A stretch of DNA of 64,000 bases from Candidatus Thorarchaeota archaeon (GCA_016839245.1 JAEOUN010000085.1:1-64000), one strand, 5' to 3'; positions 36,142 through 45,841 are shown, numbered from the stretch's first letter. Program-made: numbers and translations. The notes: generated from the sequence alone by a model not told the origin.

Positions 36142-36423
36142 ATGAGAATTAAAGCAGTTCTAAGAGACACAGAGATACTCAAGATGGAACCGGGTTCCAA
36201 GAATCGAAATATTGCAGCCGCAAAGAAAAACTTGGAGCGAATCATTAGTTGGTCCAGTTTGTTAAAAACCATGGGTCTTTCATTTGAAGATAGGACTGAT
36301 ATGTTGGAGAGTCTACGAGACACAAAAATTCACATCTGGCTATTGAAAGATGGGGATCAACATCTCATTTTCTTGACTGAGGGAGCTGAAACTACTCTCG
36401 AGAATGCATATCAGTGGCAGTAG
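36142..36423 (+). CDS. Small hypothetical protein
   Basis: 93 residues from ATG, with GAGGAG 3-8 nt before it. The protein is basic in its first half and has an alternating pattern KIHIWLLKDGDQHLIFLTE near the end that suggests a small alpha/beta fold. I recognise no family. The gap before the beta-helix gene is short, so they may be co-transcribed. Confidence 0.55.
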   Translation: MRIKAVLRDTEILKMEPGSKNRNIAAAKKNLERIISWSSLLKTMGLSFEDRTDMLESLRDTKIHIWLLKDGDQHLIFLTEGAETTLENAYQWQ

Positions 36424-36497
36424 TGACCGGCTAGAGAGATAGCAATTTCATATATAAGGTCGAAATCGATTCCTGAACGAGTGGAGGAGTCGGGTCC

Positions 36498-38705
36498 TTG
36501 AAGAAGAATGTTCTAATAGTTCTCATCTGCTTTGCCTTTGGATTCATTATGCTTCCAGTTCCAACTTTGAATCAAATGCCATCGTTTGTTCATTCTGGTT
36601 TAAGACCAGAAACTGGACTATTACCAAGCTATGTTGAACACCAGCCAATTGCTATTTCATCAGACCAAGACTTTGATGATCAACTGTGGCCGGGAAATGG
36701 AACTGAGGATCAACCATATCTAATTGAGAATCTCAATATCACAGACAATGGATACAATATCAAGATTGAAAACACTAGAAAACACTTCATCATCAGAAAT
36801 TGCTATTTGACCGCGAATTTCAATACAGGCGTAGGCGTTGAAATTATCAACGTAACATTTGCTAAGGTCAGTAACTGTTACATCGAAAGGAGGCAAACAG
36901 GGATATTCTTTCAAGAAACAATTAACAGTGTAATCGAAGACAACGTTATGAGTGATTTCAGTTCTCAAGGAATTGCTTTAATAAAATCTCATGATAATTA
37001 TATCTTCAACAATACTCTTTCTAATATTGACAGTAATGGAATCTATATCTACAATTCCACAGGAGTGACAGCTTCCCAGAATAGAATATCAGATACCACA
37101 ACTAATGGAATTTATGTGTCGGATGCATCAATTTTCTGTCAAGCTCTAAATAATACTATTACTAATGCTGGAGCCAATGGAATTACTTCAGAAGCAAATT
37201 ATTTTATTGCGACTTATAATACTGTAACAATTACGACATGGGGCGGAATAATTGTTTATGGATCAGAGGGATCCAATATATCTCTAAACACTATCTCATA
37301 TACAGGAGGATATGGAATATGGGTCGCCTACTCATCATATACAGACATGTTTTGCAACAATCTATACCACACTGGCGGTATTGCCCTCGATTACAGCTCA
37401 GATAATTCTGAAATATCAAATAACAACATATTATCATCATTTTGGAATGGTATTTGTTTATTCAATTCTGATAATTGTACAATCACTGCAAACATGATAA
37501 GCAGTCCTGAGGCTAATGGAATCCAAATACATGGTAATTCCATGCATACTAGTGTTTTCACTAATACAATAACCAACGCGGCATGGACAGGAGTATGTTT
37601 CGATTATGCATCTCATGGCAATATATCAGAGAACATAATCACTTCACCACAAGCATTTGGTATTCAGTGCTGGAATCAAAGCGATTTCACACAAATCCAT
37701 AGTAATTCCATATATGATAGTGTGTCAAACGGGATTGATGTGGAAAATTCAGATTTCATTTACATTAGTTGTAATATGATTTCAAATTCAAGTTTTCATG
37801 GAATTAGTGTAAGATTTAGTAATGCTCCAAGAATTATGGAGAATTCAATTACTGTAGTAGAATCAATAGGAATTGAGATTATAGATTGCTTGTCAGGAGT
37901 AATCATCCAAAGCAATTACCTCAATGAGATGAAATTGTATGGGCTTAAAATATCCGGATCACCTAGGAGTTACATTGTAGGTAATTATGTAAAAGCTGCA
38001 ACTTCATACCTGTTTTGGATTGTCAATTCCCAAGACAGTGAAATTTACCTGAATGGATTCATTGACAACGTAACTGATTGTGCTTGTATAGCAGGATCAC
38101 CTCGATGCTCCTGGTCAAATGGTACGCACGGCAATTACTGGGGAGCTTATGATGGGATTGATGAAGATAAAAATGGAATTGGAGATACACCATATATCAT
38201 AGATGATTATAATCAGGATCCATACCCATTAGTCGACTATGGTTCAATTGAGGGGTATACTTTAGCCAGTGAAGAAATTGTAAAAATCATTAACTTGGCA
38301 AGAGTACCTGAAAATCCATCAGCAGGACAATCGATTACAATAACATTTCAGGTGGATAATCCATCCAGAGTGGTTGGAGTAATCTTAAGGTATTCCGTTG
38401 ATGGCGGTGTTACATGGATTGAGGTAGAAATGACATCTAATGGCAATAATTGGACAGCAGTAATTCCTCCTCAAAATGCAGGTACAACAATCTTCTATCA
38501 AGCAGTAGTGCATGATATAGGAGGAACATGGGTGTCATCATCGATTCAGACAGTAGTTATTCCAAATAATACACTATTCTTGGGTTTAGACATTATTACT
38601 TTGGTAACCATTTCACTTTTCGTTGTAATTGTGGCTGTTGTATCGAAGGTAGCATACGAGATGAAAAAGAGAAGGGATCGGATGAAGTGGGAGTCAAGAT
38701 TCTGA
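36498..38705 (+). CDS. Cell-surface protein with NosD-like right-handed beta-helix
   Basis: 735 residues from TTG with GGAGG 10 nt before it. A signal or anchor segment (about 3-22) precedes LWPGNGTEDQPYLIENLNI, the standard entry to the PbH1/NosD fold; about 18 helix rungs follow (N-x-I-x-x-x-x-x-N-G-I) to about residue 560. An Ig/Y_Y_Y-like domain (QSITITFQVDNPSRVVGVILRYSVDGGVTW) comes next, then a membrane helix (about 698-721) and a basic tail RRDRMKWESRF. A paralogue of the gene at 7400 but with a different C-terminal region and without the Cys-rich rungs. Exported; probably binds or trims extracellular polysaccharide. Confidence 0.85.
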   Translation: MKKNVLIVLICFAFGFIMLPVPTLNQMPSFVHSGLRPETGLLPSYVEHQPIAISSDQDFDDQLWPGNGTEDQPYLIENLNITDNGYNIKIENTRKHFIIRNCYLTANFNTGVGVEIINVTFAKVSNCYIERRQTGIFFQETINSVIEDNVMSDFSSQGIALIKSHDNYIFNNTLSNIDSNGIYIYNSTGVTASQNRISDTTTNGIYVSDASIFCQALNNTITNAGANGITSEANYFIATYNTVTITTWGGIIVYGSEGSNISLNTISYTGGYGIWVAYSSYTDMFCNNLYHTGGIALDYSSDNSEISNNNILSSFWNGICLFNSDNCTITANMISSPEANGIQIHGNSMHTSVFTNTITNAAWTGVCFDYASHGNISENIITSPQAFGIQCWNQSDFTQIHSNSIYDSVSNGIDVENSDFIYISCNMISNSSFHGISVRFSNAPRIMENSITVVESIGIEIIDCLSGVIIQSNYLNEMKLYGLKISGSPRSYIVGNYVKAATSYLFWIVNSQDSEIYLNGFIDNVTDCACIAGSPRCSWSNGTHGNYWGAYDGIDEDKNGIGDTPYIIDDYNQDPYPLVDYGSIEGYTLASEEIVKIINLARVPENPSAGQSITITFQVDNPSRVVGVILRYSVDGGVTWIEVEMTSNGNNWTAVIPPQNAGTTIFYQAVVHDIGGTWVSSSIQTVVIPNNTLFLGLDIITLVTISLFVVIVAVVSKVAYEMKKRRDRMKWESRF

Positions 38706-38775
38706 TACCAATTAGTGGCAATTATTGCAGACGCCTTTTTATAGAAAAAAAACTAGGCACAGATAGGTAGTGATT

Positions 38776-40206
38776 ATGCTCAAAGTATACAACACTTTAA
38801 CCCGACAGAAGGAAGAATTCGTACCACTTGAACGAAATATTGTTCGTATGTATGTATGTGGGCCTACCGTCTATGATTATCCTCACATAGGCAATGCAAG
38901 ATCCTTCGCAGTATTCGATACTATTCGCAAGTATCTCGAATATCTTGGGTATCGTGTTCAATACATCACTAATTTCACTGACGTTGATGACAAGATGATT
39001 ACTCGTGCGAATGAACAGGGAATTACAATTGGAGAACTCGCATCGAAGTTCATCGCTGAATACAGACTCATAGCTCAACAATTGAACTTGAAGCCCGCTA
39101 CTGTCAATCCACGAGCGACAGAACATATCGACGATATCATCGAAATGGTCGAATTGATTGTGAAGCACGGGAAAGGGTATGTTGTTGATGGTGATGTTTA
39201 CTTCGATGTCAGTGAATGGGACAGATATGGTATACTCTCAAAAGTCAATCTTGAGGACTCAGGAGTTGCACGTGTCGAAACTGATGATAAGAAGCAAGAT
39301 CCGAGAGACTTTGCTCTCTGGAAAACAGAAAAGCCAGGAGAACCGTCGTGGGACAGTCCATGGGGAAAAGGTCGCCCAGGTTGGCATGCTGAATGTTCAG
39401 TAATGGGACGCCACTATCTAGGACTTCCATTTGATATTCATGGAGGAGGTGAAGATCTTATCTTTCCACATCATGAAAATGAAATCGCCCAATCCTCTGC
39501 AGCATATGGTATTGACACGCCAATCAAATATTGGCTACATAATGGATTCCTAACTATTGATAGTGAAAAGATGTCTAAAAGCGAGCAGAACTTCTCTACA
39601 GCAAGAGAGGTCTTAGACAATTATCCACATCAAGCAGTCAGGCTTTATTTAGTATCAGCTCAATATAGACAACCACTTGATTACAACGATGGAGCGTTGA
39701 GACAATCGATTCAATCCCTTGATCGTATCAAGAATGCAGTAAGTACAATCAAAGGGCGGATCTCAATTCTTGAACGAACTGGTAGTCATGAATCAAAAGT
39801 AGATAGGAAACTTGAACAGGCGTCAAAGAAAGTCCGTGAGGATTTTGAAGCGGCGATGAATGATGACTTTAATACACCAGGTGCATTAGCTGAGATCTTC
39901 ACATTCATCAGAGAAATAAACAGTCATACAAATGATGTTGGTGGTGCCGCAGTCCTTCGTGAAGCACTCGCGGTTCTATCGGAGTTAGTTGGTATTCTTG
40001 GTGTTGACCTCGGAACCAGTGAGTCTGATGATTCAGGGGCATCTGCGGATAAACTAAAGGGAGTGGTTGAGTTCCTCCTTGAACTTCGAGAAGAAGCTCG
40101 TAAGACCAAGAATTTCGCGCTTGCTGATGAAATCAGAGACCGTCTAGGTAAACTCGGGATTGTGGTTGCTGATACAAAGGATGGTCCAACGTGGAAATTT
40201 GAATAA
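38776..40206 (+). CDS. cysS: Cysteinyl-tRNA synthetase
   Basis: 476 residues from ATG 38776, which has a GGTAG-like site about 7 nt before it; a GTG two codons earlier is less likely. YVCGPTVYDYPHIGNARSF carries the zinc-binding Cys and the HIGN class I motif, FDIHGGGEDLIFPHHENE contains further zinc and cysteine ligands, and KMSKS is intact. The C-terminal DALR region follows. It charges tRNA-Cys in the cytosol; the cognate tRNA gene lies at 1644. A set of two alternative hairpins follows the stop. Confidence 0.97.
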   Translation: MLKVYNTLTRQKEEFVPLERNIVRMYVCGPTVYDYPHIGNARSFAVFDTIRKYLEYLGYRVQYITNFTDVDDKMITRANEQGITIGELASKFIAEYRLIAQQLNLKPATVNPRATEHIDDIIEMVELIVKHGKGYVVDGDVYFDVSEWDRYGILSKVNLEDSGVARVETDDKKQDPRDFALWKTEKPGEPSWDSPWGKGRPGWHAECSVMGRHYLGLPFDIHGGGEDLIFPHHENEIAQSSAAYGIDTPIKYWLHNGFLTIDSEKMSKSEQNFSTAREVLDNYPHQAVRLYLVSAQYRQPLDYNDGALRQSIQSLDRIKNAVSTIKGRISILERTGSHESKVDRKLEQASKKVREDFEAAMNDDFNTPGALAEIFTFIREINSHTNDVGGAAVLREALAVLSELVGILGVDLGTSESDDSGASADKLKGVVEFLLELREEARKTKNFALADEIRDRLGKLGIVVADTKDGPTWKFE

Positions 40207-40269
40207 AAAACATAGTTGAGAACCAGCACTGGATGAATACATAGGAATAAAGATGTAGACTGTGTAGGA

Positions 40270-40298
40270 CAACCTTGCAAGGGTTGCTGGTTCAACCC
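40270..40298 (+). other. Two mutually exclusive hairpins after cysS
   Basis: CAACC-TTGCAAG-GGTTG (40270-40286) forms a five-pair arm whose seven-base loop reads like an anticodon loop for GCA (Cys). The overlapping stem GGGTT-GCTGGTTC-AACCC (40281-40298) contains GGTTCAACCCC (40289-40299), a match to the tRNA B-box pattern. No complete cloverleaf can be built. It may be a decayed tRNA or a regulatory stem pair. Confidence 0.35.
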
Positions 40299-40354
40299 CA
40301 AATATTGCGCCGCACAGATAATTTATATTCACTCAATTTTATTCTTTACCATAA

Positions 40355-40374
40355 TAATGTAAACTTTTACATTA
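40355..40374. promoter_or_regulatory. Operator palindrome before the ABC/C39 operon
   Basis: TAATGTAAACTTTTACATTA is a perfect inverted repeat with 9-bp arms and a 2-bp centre, 6 nt before the ATG of the ABC ATPase gene. A TATA-like TTTATAT at 40322-40328 precedes it, so a protein bound here would cover the early transcribed region. Confidence 0.65.
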
Positions 40375-40380
40375 TCAAAC

Positions 40381-41166
40381 ATGTGCGTAAAGATGACTCA
40401 CAACGAAATTGTAATTCATACAGATAGATTGTCAAAGAATTTTGATTCCATTCAGGCGGTCAGAGACCTCAATCTGGAAGTATATTCGGGTAATAGATTT
40501 GGTTTTCTTGGTCCCAATGGAGCAGGAAAGACTACAACAGTTCGGATGCTTTCAGGACTCTTGAAACAGACTGAGGGTTTTGCACAGGTCTGTGGATTTG
40601 ACATAAGTTCTCAAAGAAATGAAATCAAGGAAATAACTGGAATTCTACCTGAATCTCCTGGTTTGTATTCCAAACTCTCAGCCGTTGAGTTTCTCGAATT
40701 TATTGGAGCTCTGAATTATATGAGTGGAGAATCTCTGCATCGGAGAATCGATGCTCTTCTAGGAATCCTAGGTCTCGAGGGTAGACAGAATGATCTATTG
40801 GAATCGTATTCTTCAGGAATGAAACAGAAAGTTCTGGTTGCATCAACTTTGTTACATGAACCAAAACTCGTCTTTCTTGATGAACCAACTTCACGGTTAG
40901 ATCCTGCTGCGAGTGCGCTTGTAAAAGACCTAATTCTGGTTCTTTCAGAAGAAACAGATACGACATTCTTCATCTGTACCCACATGACAAGTTTCGCTGA
41001 AGATACCTGCGATGTCATTGGTATACTAAATGAGGGTCAATTGACAACCTTGGGAGCACCTCAGGATATAGTCAATCAGCTAGGTGTTAATAATCTTGAA
41101 GATGCATATCTAAAGATTGTAGGTGGTCAGATTGATAGAGAAAAACTCCTGAGTTGGAGGCAGTAG
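40381..41166 (+). CDS. ABC transporter ATP-binding protein
   Basis: 261 residues. Walker A GPNGAGKTTTVRMLSG, signature SSGMKQKVLVAS, Walker B LVFLDEPTSRLDPA and the H-loop CTHMTSFAED are present. The ATG at 40381 and one at 40393 are both possible. First gene of an operon with a large permease and an exported peptidase-like protein; the ATPase is of the ABC-2 export type. Confidence 0.92.
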   Translation: MCVKMTHNEIVIHTDRLSKNFDSIQAVRDLNLEVYSGNRFGFLGPNGAGKTTTVRMLSGLLKQTEGFAQVCGFDISSQRNEIKEITGILPESPGLYSKLSAVEFLEFIGALNYMSGESLHRRIDALLGILGLEGRQNDLLESYSSGMKQKVLVASTLLHEPKLVFLDEPTSRLDPAASALVKDLILVLSEETDTTFFICTHMTSFAEDTCDVIGILNEGQLTTLGAPQDIVNQLGVNNLEDAYLKIVGGQIDREKLLSWRQ

Positions 41167-41167
41167 A

Positions 41168-42814
41168 TTGGTTGGAACTTGGTGGCCTATAGCAAAAGCT
41201 GAATTCCTTGTACGTACTGCGAAACTTCACAGAGCGAGGAAGTTACTATACCCGGGATTGATAGTAGTATCAGTTCTCATCGTACTATTTGGCATTCCCA
41301 ACATCGTTTCGTTCTTTCTAAGCGAATATGGAAGCGGATTCGATTTGCTACTTGCAACATCCCTACCAAGTCTAATGAGAACGATGATGTTAGTGATTTG
41401 GCTGATGGTTCTGATTATACCTCTTTCCAACAGTCTAGAGAATCTTAAGACAGATCAGTGGGAGATTCTATTTAGTAGCAATGTGAAAACGAGAGATATT
41501 CTCTTTGGATCATACCTAGGCAAAGTCCCTGTTTACGGTCTGATTACTCTTGTCTTATCATCGGTTATTGTAGCGCCCTTTGTGTATGCTTACAATGTTT
41601 CGATCATCGGACAATTACTAATGTACGCAATTCTCATACTATTTGGCATCACCACAATTTGGATTTCTAATGTAGTCGGTACTGCTTTGCATGCAAAGAT
41701 AGGGCAATCACCCCGTGGTGATGATATTGCAAAGGCACTCAGCTGGGCAATGGTTCCTATCATGTTCCTGCCCTCAATGAGTGCAATATATTGGACAGAA
41801 TCAATAGTTTCACTAATGGGACTAGAGATATCAATGCTACTCCCATCCACATGGGTTGCTGATCTCCTCACCTGGATTTCCATCAGTGAGAGTTCACTCC
41901 TGCCGTCATCTATTGCAAATATTCAGAATTATTGGATTCAAATCAGCCCAGTAATTAGTCTGGCATTAATCTGTGGATTTGTATTTGCAGTCTATGTTAT
42001 AGGATTTAGAAGCGCAGACTCTCTATTCACAATGGAGGCTGGTTTTGGATCAAACAAAGTGACCACAGTCGGTCGAGAAAACATTGGTATTCGAGGTGTT
42101 AGGAGAATATTTGGCTCTAATTTTGGAATCATTGTTGCAACATCATTGAAGGATTATACACGAAAACTTCAGAATGTAGCAAAGATATCCTATGCAATAT
42201 TCCTGAGTCTCATGATTCCCTTACTTCTCTCTACAGGACCAATGACGAATGTTATAGATGATCCTATCTTCATTCCTGTTATGAGTTGTCTATCAATAGG
42301 CATGATGTTGGGCATATTTGGAGGTATTGTCTTTGGCGGAATAGGTCTGCTTGATAGTCAAGATCAACTCTGGATATTGAAGGGTTCTCCAGCAGGAATA
42401 CCGAGATTCATCGCTGCGAGAGTTCTCTCGTACATGATGCTGGCAAGCATTATAGCTCTGCTACCCTCTGTTTTCACTGGAATCCTTTTACAATTCACAC
42501 TATCGACTATTGTACTGATGTTTGTATTTGTCTACACTATTGTAGTAAGTGGGATATTCATTGGAGTGGGAATCACTGCCTTCAATCCATCATACGACGA
42601 CACATCCAGTAGTGCGTTTACGATTAACACAGTTGCAACTATTCTCATAACAATGATATCTCTGATGGCAGGTCTTATTCCTGGCGTCTTAACAGCAATA
42701 ACTCAAGGATCTATAGCCCCAGCCCTAACGATTGCAGTCATTCCAGCACCAATCATCGGTCTGATCATCCTGATTGCAGGATCTATCAAGCTCAACATAT
42801 CGGAGGTCGTGTAG
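41168..42814 (+). CDS. ABC-2 type permease, long form
   Basis: 548 residues from TTG with about 12 membrane helices, so it may be a fused pair of six-helix permease halves. The first half has NSLENLKTDQWEILFSSNVKTRDILFGSYLGK and a following charged loop, the second has GGIGLLDSQDQLWILKGSPAGIPRFIAARVLSYMM, both close in style to the ABC-2 coupling motifs. It starts 1 nt after the ATPase stop and is followed 3 nt on by the C39-like gene. Export is likely; cargo unknown. Confidence 0.82.
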   Translation: MVGTWWPIAKAEFLVRTAKLHRARKLLYPGLIVVSVLIVLFGIPNIVSFFLSEYGSGFDLLLATSLPSLMRTMMLVIWLMVLIIPLSNSLENLKTDQWEILFSSNVKTRDILFGSYLGKVPVYGLITLVLSSVIVAPFVYAYNVSIIGQLLMYAILILFGITTIWISNVVGTALHAKIGQSPRGDDIAKALSWAMVPIMFLPSMSAIYWTESIVSLMGLEISMLLPSTWVADLLTWISISESSLLPSSIANIQNYWIQISPVISLALICGFVFAVYVIGFRSADSLFTMEAGFGSNKVTTVGRENIGIRGVRRIFGSNFGIIVATSLKDYTRKLQNVAKISYAIFLSLMIPLLLSTGPMTNVIDDPIFIPVMSCLSIGMMLGIFGGIVFGGIGLLDSQDQLWILKGSPAGIPRFIAARVLSYMMLASIIALLPSVFTGILLQFTLSTIVLMFVFVYTIVVSGIFIGVGITAFNPSYDDTSSSAFTINTVATILITMISLMAGLIPGVLTAITQGSIAPALTIAVIPAPIIGLIILIAGSIKLNISEVV

Positions 42815-42817
42815 AAA

Positions 42818-44317
42818 ATGCAAACCAAGCATAAAGTTGTATTTTTACTAGTAATCATCTTACCACTAGTTACAATCCCTCTTGGAATGAAAGTAGACAA
42901 TAGTAACATACAACAGATTGAGACCAATCAGGTAAGTCAGGCGTTAGATGCATATTACATACAAGATGTGCCATATGTCTGGCAAGAGGTGAATGGTTAC
43001 TGTGCTTCAGCAGCAATATCAATGGTTCTCCAAAGTATGGGCATGGACTTGGATTTACATGACCTCTTTTCAGCGATGGGGACGGGTTTCTCTGCAATGT
43101 ATATCGGTATTGAAGAAACTAGAAGCTTCTATCCAGGAGTATTGATTCGACAACCAGAATATTTTCAATTCTTCTTCGACCTTTACGGTCTAGAATTTAC
43201 TACCTATCTGGATACAAGGCAACCCTTTGGGCGGGGAGGTGCTGACAACTATGACAGACTTAGTGTGAAATACATCGACTTTGCAAACTCAACAACTCCA
43301 GCTCCATTTGATATAGTTAGAGATACGATAAGTTCTAGCATTCCCCTTGCAGTTGCAGTTGACCTCTATTATCTTCCGCCAGAAGATTATGCGGATTATA
43401 AGCAATATGGAGCACCATTAGACGCATGGGGTGTATCTCATTTTATCACAATTGTCGGGTATAATGATACTTCACAGGAAATCTACATTCAGGACCCAGG
43501 TGTTGGGCTGTTCGGAGATGATGCAGGATATCCTGATGATGGAAGATGGAACTACACAATGTCATATGTCGATTTCAACAGGGCATGGCAAAGTGCAGGG
43601 TATGTTACCTTCAAACTCACGCAAGGAACAGGTCCTGTTGATAACTTTGAAGACAGACTTGGTGAGTATCTCATTGAAAGACTTCGAGGAGACCGCACAG
43701 GATACTTTAAGGAATTTGACGCCTTTTATCTCAGCCCTGGAAAGAGTGCTGTCAGGGGATTGGGACTCGATCTAACTGTTGATAGTATTGCAGAGTATGC
43801 AAGATATTTTCAGGAAGTTAACAAGGACAAAGCATTACTGAGCTTAGGTCATAGCATGGAAATGTTCCTAACTATTCAGTATCATGGATATCTCCATGGT
43901 TTAGACACAATTCAAGACATACTTCCCGGAGTAGATCTAACTGCTTTCATCGATGCAGCTGATGATGCGTTACCACATTTTGAAGCACTCACCTGCGACA
44001 AATCAATACAGACTCTTGTAGGAATAAAATCAAGAGATACTCTCATTTTCAATACCTTTGAAGATATTGCCCTAGAATTCCAATCCTCAGGAAATCTAGA
44101 GGAGTCAATCAGAAATCATCAAGATGGGCTAGATGAGATACATGACCACCTCTTCGATATTGCAGATTGTTGGGATGCAGCAGCAGATGCTCTTGAAGTG
44201 GCACTAGACTTGCCGAATGATGCTGAACCACTGGATGCATCGATGCCTATAGTGATTACAGGTTCAGCAATCCTAATTCTAGCTATCGCAATCTGTCTTG
44301 TTAGACAAAGAAAATAA
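42818..44317 (+). CDS. Exported, membrane-anchored C39-like cysteine peptidase
   Basis: 499 residues. A signal segment (about 7-22), then a papain-like core: NGYCASAAISMVLQSMG (Cys62), DAWGVSHFITIVGYND (His208) and IYIQDPGVG (Asp226), spaced as in the C39/BtrH-like families. The C-terminal half is helical and has no known domain; a membrane helix (about 476-494) with the tail RQRK anchors it. Third gene of the ABC operon, 3 nt after the permease, which suggests that it cuts or processes the exported cargo on the outside. Known C39 domains sit inside the cell on bacteriocin exporters, so the placement is unusual. It ends at a strong terminator hairpin. Confidence 0.8.
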   Translation: MQTKHKVVFLLVIILPLVTIPLGMKVDNSNIQQIETNQVSQALDAYYIQDVPYVWQEVNGYCASAAISMVLQSMGMDLDLHDLFSAMGTGFSAMYIGIEETRSFYPGVLIRQPEYFQFFFDLYGLEFTTYLDTRQPFGRGGADNYDRLSVKYIDFANSTTPAPFDIVRDTISSSIPLAVAVDLYYLPPEDYADYKQYGAPLDAWGVSHFITIVGYNDTSQEIYIQDPGVGLFGDDAGYPDDGRWNYTMSYVDFNRAWQSAGYVTFKLTQGTGPVDNFEDRLGEYLIERLRGDRTGYFKEFDAFYLSPGKSAVRGLGLDLTVDSIAEYARYFQEVNKDKALLSLGHSMEMFLTIQYHGYLHGLDTIQDILPGVDLTAFIDAADDALPHFEALTCDKSIQTLVGIKSRDTLIFNTFEDIALEFQSSGNLEESIRNHQDGLDEIHDHLFDIADCWDAAADALEVALDLPNDAEPLDASMPIVITGSAILILAIAICLVRQRK

Positions 44318-44323
44318 TGAAGA

Positions 44324-44355
44324 GAGAGGATCACTCTAGTCCTCTCACTTTTTTT
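44324..44355 (+). terminator. Intrinsic-type terminator of the ABC/C39 operon
   Basis: GAGAGGA-TCACTCTAG-TCCTCTC is followed by ACTTTTTTT. It starts 6 nt after the peptidase stop and abuts the end of the convergent LarA-like gene. Confidence 0.75.
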
Positions 44356-45738
44356 CTAATGAATCTGGTTTTTTACATTAATCAGGAGACCTGGATCATC
44401 CAAGACATAGATTCTTGGTTTTGGATTCTCTTTGAGAAATCTATTAACGAGGTCTCTGAGTATCTTCTGGACTTCATGAGGATTGTCAGGTTTACAGCCC
44501 TCCATTCTATAGATACTACGAAGTTCACCAGGATCAAGACCACTAACGACTTTAATATTGCCTTCTGCAACATCAAGAAGTATACGAAAGAGGTCAGGAG
44601 GTTTTTGATTACCTATCTTGAATGTCTTCTCAGAGCCATAGGTTTCAATGACAAATTTCAGAGCATCTTGGACTTCCATATCCTTTGCGGCTTCCATTGC
44701 TTCTTCGTAAGCGGCACTACCAATGCCATCCTCGCATGGAGCCAAGAGAACAATCCATCCTTTGCTGTCATGTCGAATAGCATTCCAGGCTGCATGTATC
44801 CCTTTACCAGCTTGATAGAGGTTGACACCCAGCTCGCCTACTGATACGAAGACGAGGTCGCCAGGTTTGTCAACATCAACAACACGGAGCTGACGTAGTG
44901 GAGGTGATGCTGCTTTGTGACACTCAATGATATCTCCCGCTTGAAGATAGACTATCTCTCCATCATTTACAATTGCATCCACACAGAAAATCGGGATTCT
45001 CTCTTTCATCTTGGATGTAATCTCAATCATATCTTCAATGACCGGATTGCCTTTGACATTACCAAGTCGACAGCCATCATGGAAACCTTTCTCAAGATCA
45101 AACATTCTAGGATGGTTAATCCTGATGGTTTCACGACCAGCAACACCAGGACAAAATATTTTGACCGTACCTGCTTGTCCTGCGAAATAGTGGTACTCAC
45201 TATCAGAAAGAGGAATCAAAAGACATGACGAAAGAACCTGATCATCAATCAGGATAGGAGTTCCTCTAATAGTGACCCCAACATTCGAATTGCCACTATC
45301 ACAATTATGAGTTAGAACATTATCGCCCCATTCTTTGTAGATCTCAGGTCCAAGAATTCTATCTTGAACTTCTCTTGGACTCGCAATAGCATGGGAGCCA
45401 CTTGAAATGATGATATTGATGTCTTCTTTTCGAACTCCTAACTTGAGAAGGCGTTCTGCAATTATTGGAAGCAGTACTTTCGTATGGATATTTGGACGAG
45501 TTTTGTCATCAACCATAAACAAGATACGCTTTCCATTGCTATAGACCTCCTTAACGAGTTCATTGAATGGTTTCGAACCAAGAGGTTTATCGAGGACTTG
45601 ATTTAGTTTAGCCCTCAAGTCAGAAAAATCTGGTTTGTATTCGTCAACCCGTAAGATAGTTACATCATGTATGTCTTTTGGGATGAAATCATCTATGATT
45701 TGATCGCCATATTTCAATGGAGTTTTGTGATAGGTCAT
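44356..45738 (-). CDS. larA: LarA-like nickel-pincer racemase family protein
   Basis: 460 residues from ATG 45738 (a GTG 12 nt earlier is also open). N-terminal LarA domain with ILFMVDDKTRPN, IIISSGSHAIASPREV and NVLTHNCDS; the nickel-pincer site is expected around EYHYFAGQAGTVKIFCPG, where the His and the Lys are in the family positions. LarA epimerises lactate or related 2-hydroxy acids with a nicotinic acid mononucleotide-nickel cofactor. The cofactor genes larB/C/E are not in this window, and the substrate is not necessarily lactate. Confidence 0.8.
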   Translation of the reverse strand: MTYHKTPLKYGDQIIDDFIPKDIHDVTILRVDEYKPDFSDLRAKLNQVLDKPLGSKPFNELVKEVYSNGKRILFMVDDKTRPNIHTKVLLPIIAERLLKLGVRKEDINIIISSGSHAIASPREVQDRILGPEIYKEWGDNVLTHNCDSGNSNVGVTIRGTPILIDDQVLSSCLLIPLSDSEYHYFAGQAGTVKIFCPGVAGRETIRINHPRMFDLEKGFHDGCRLGNVKGNPVIEDMIEITSKMKERIPIFCVDAIVNDGEIVYLQAGDIIECHKAASPPLRQLRVVDVDKPGDLVFVSVGELGVNLYQAGKGIHAAWNAIRHDSKGWIVLLAPCEDGIGSAAYEEAMEAAKDMEVQDALKFVIETYGSEKTFKIGNQKPPDLFRILLDVAEGNIKVVSGLDPGELRSIYRMEGCKPDNPHEVQKILRDLVNRFLKENPKPRIYVLDDPGLLINVKNQIH

Positions 45739-45841
45739 ACCATTCCCCACATGCTGGAATTATTCCCACTTGTTAACGCTTACGGTTTGTACGAAGATTT
45801 GTTGAAGTACTCGTGCCAAATTATGAGGTTGTTTCCCTATT

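Noticed and set aside
40240..40320. A possible second tRNA gene after cysS
   Set aside because: It has an anticodon-like arm and a B-box-like sequence, but no pairing acceptor ends, no D arm and only 3 pairs in the T stem on either strand.
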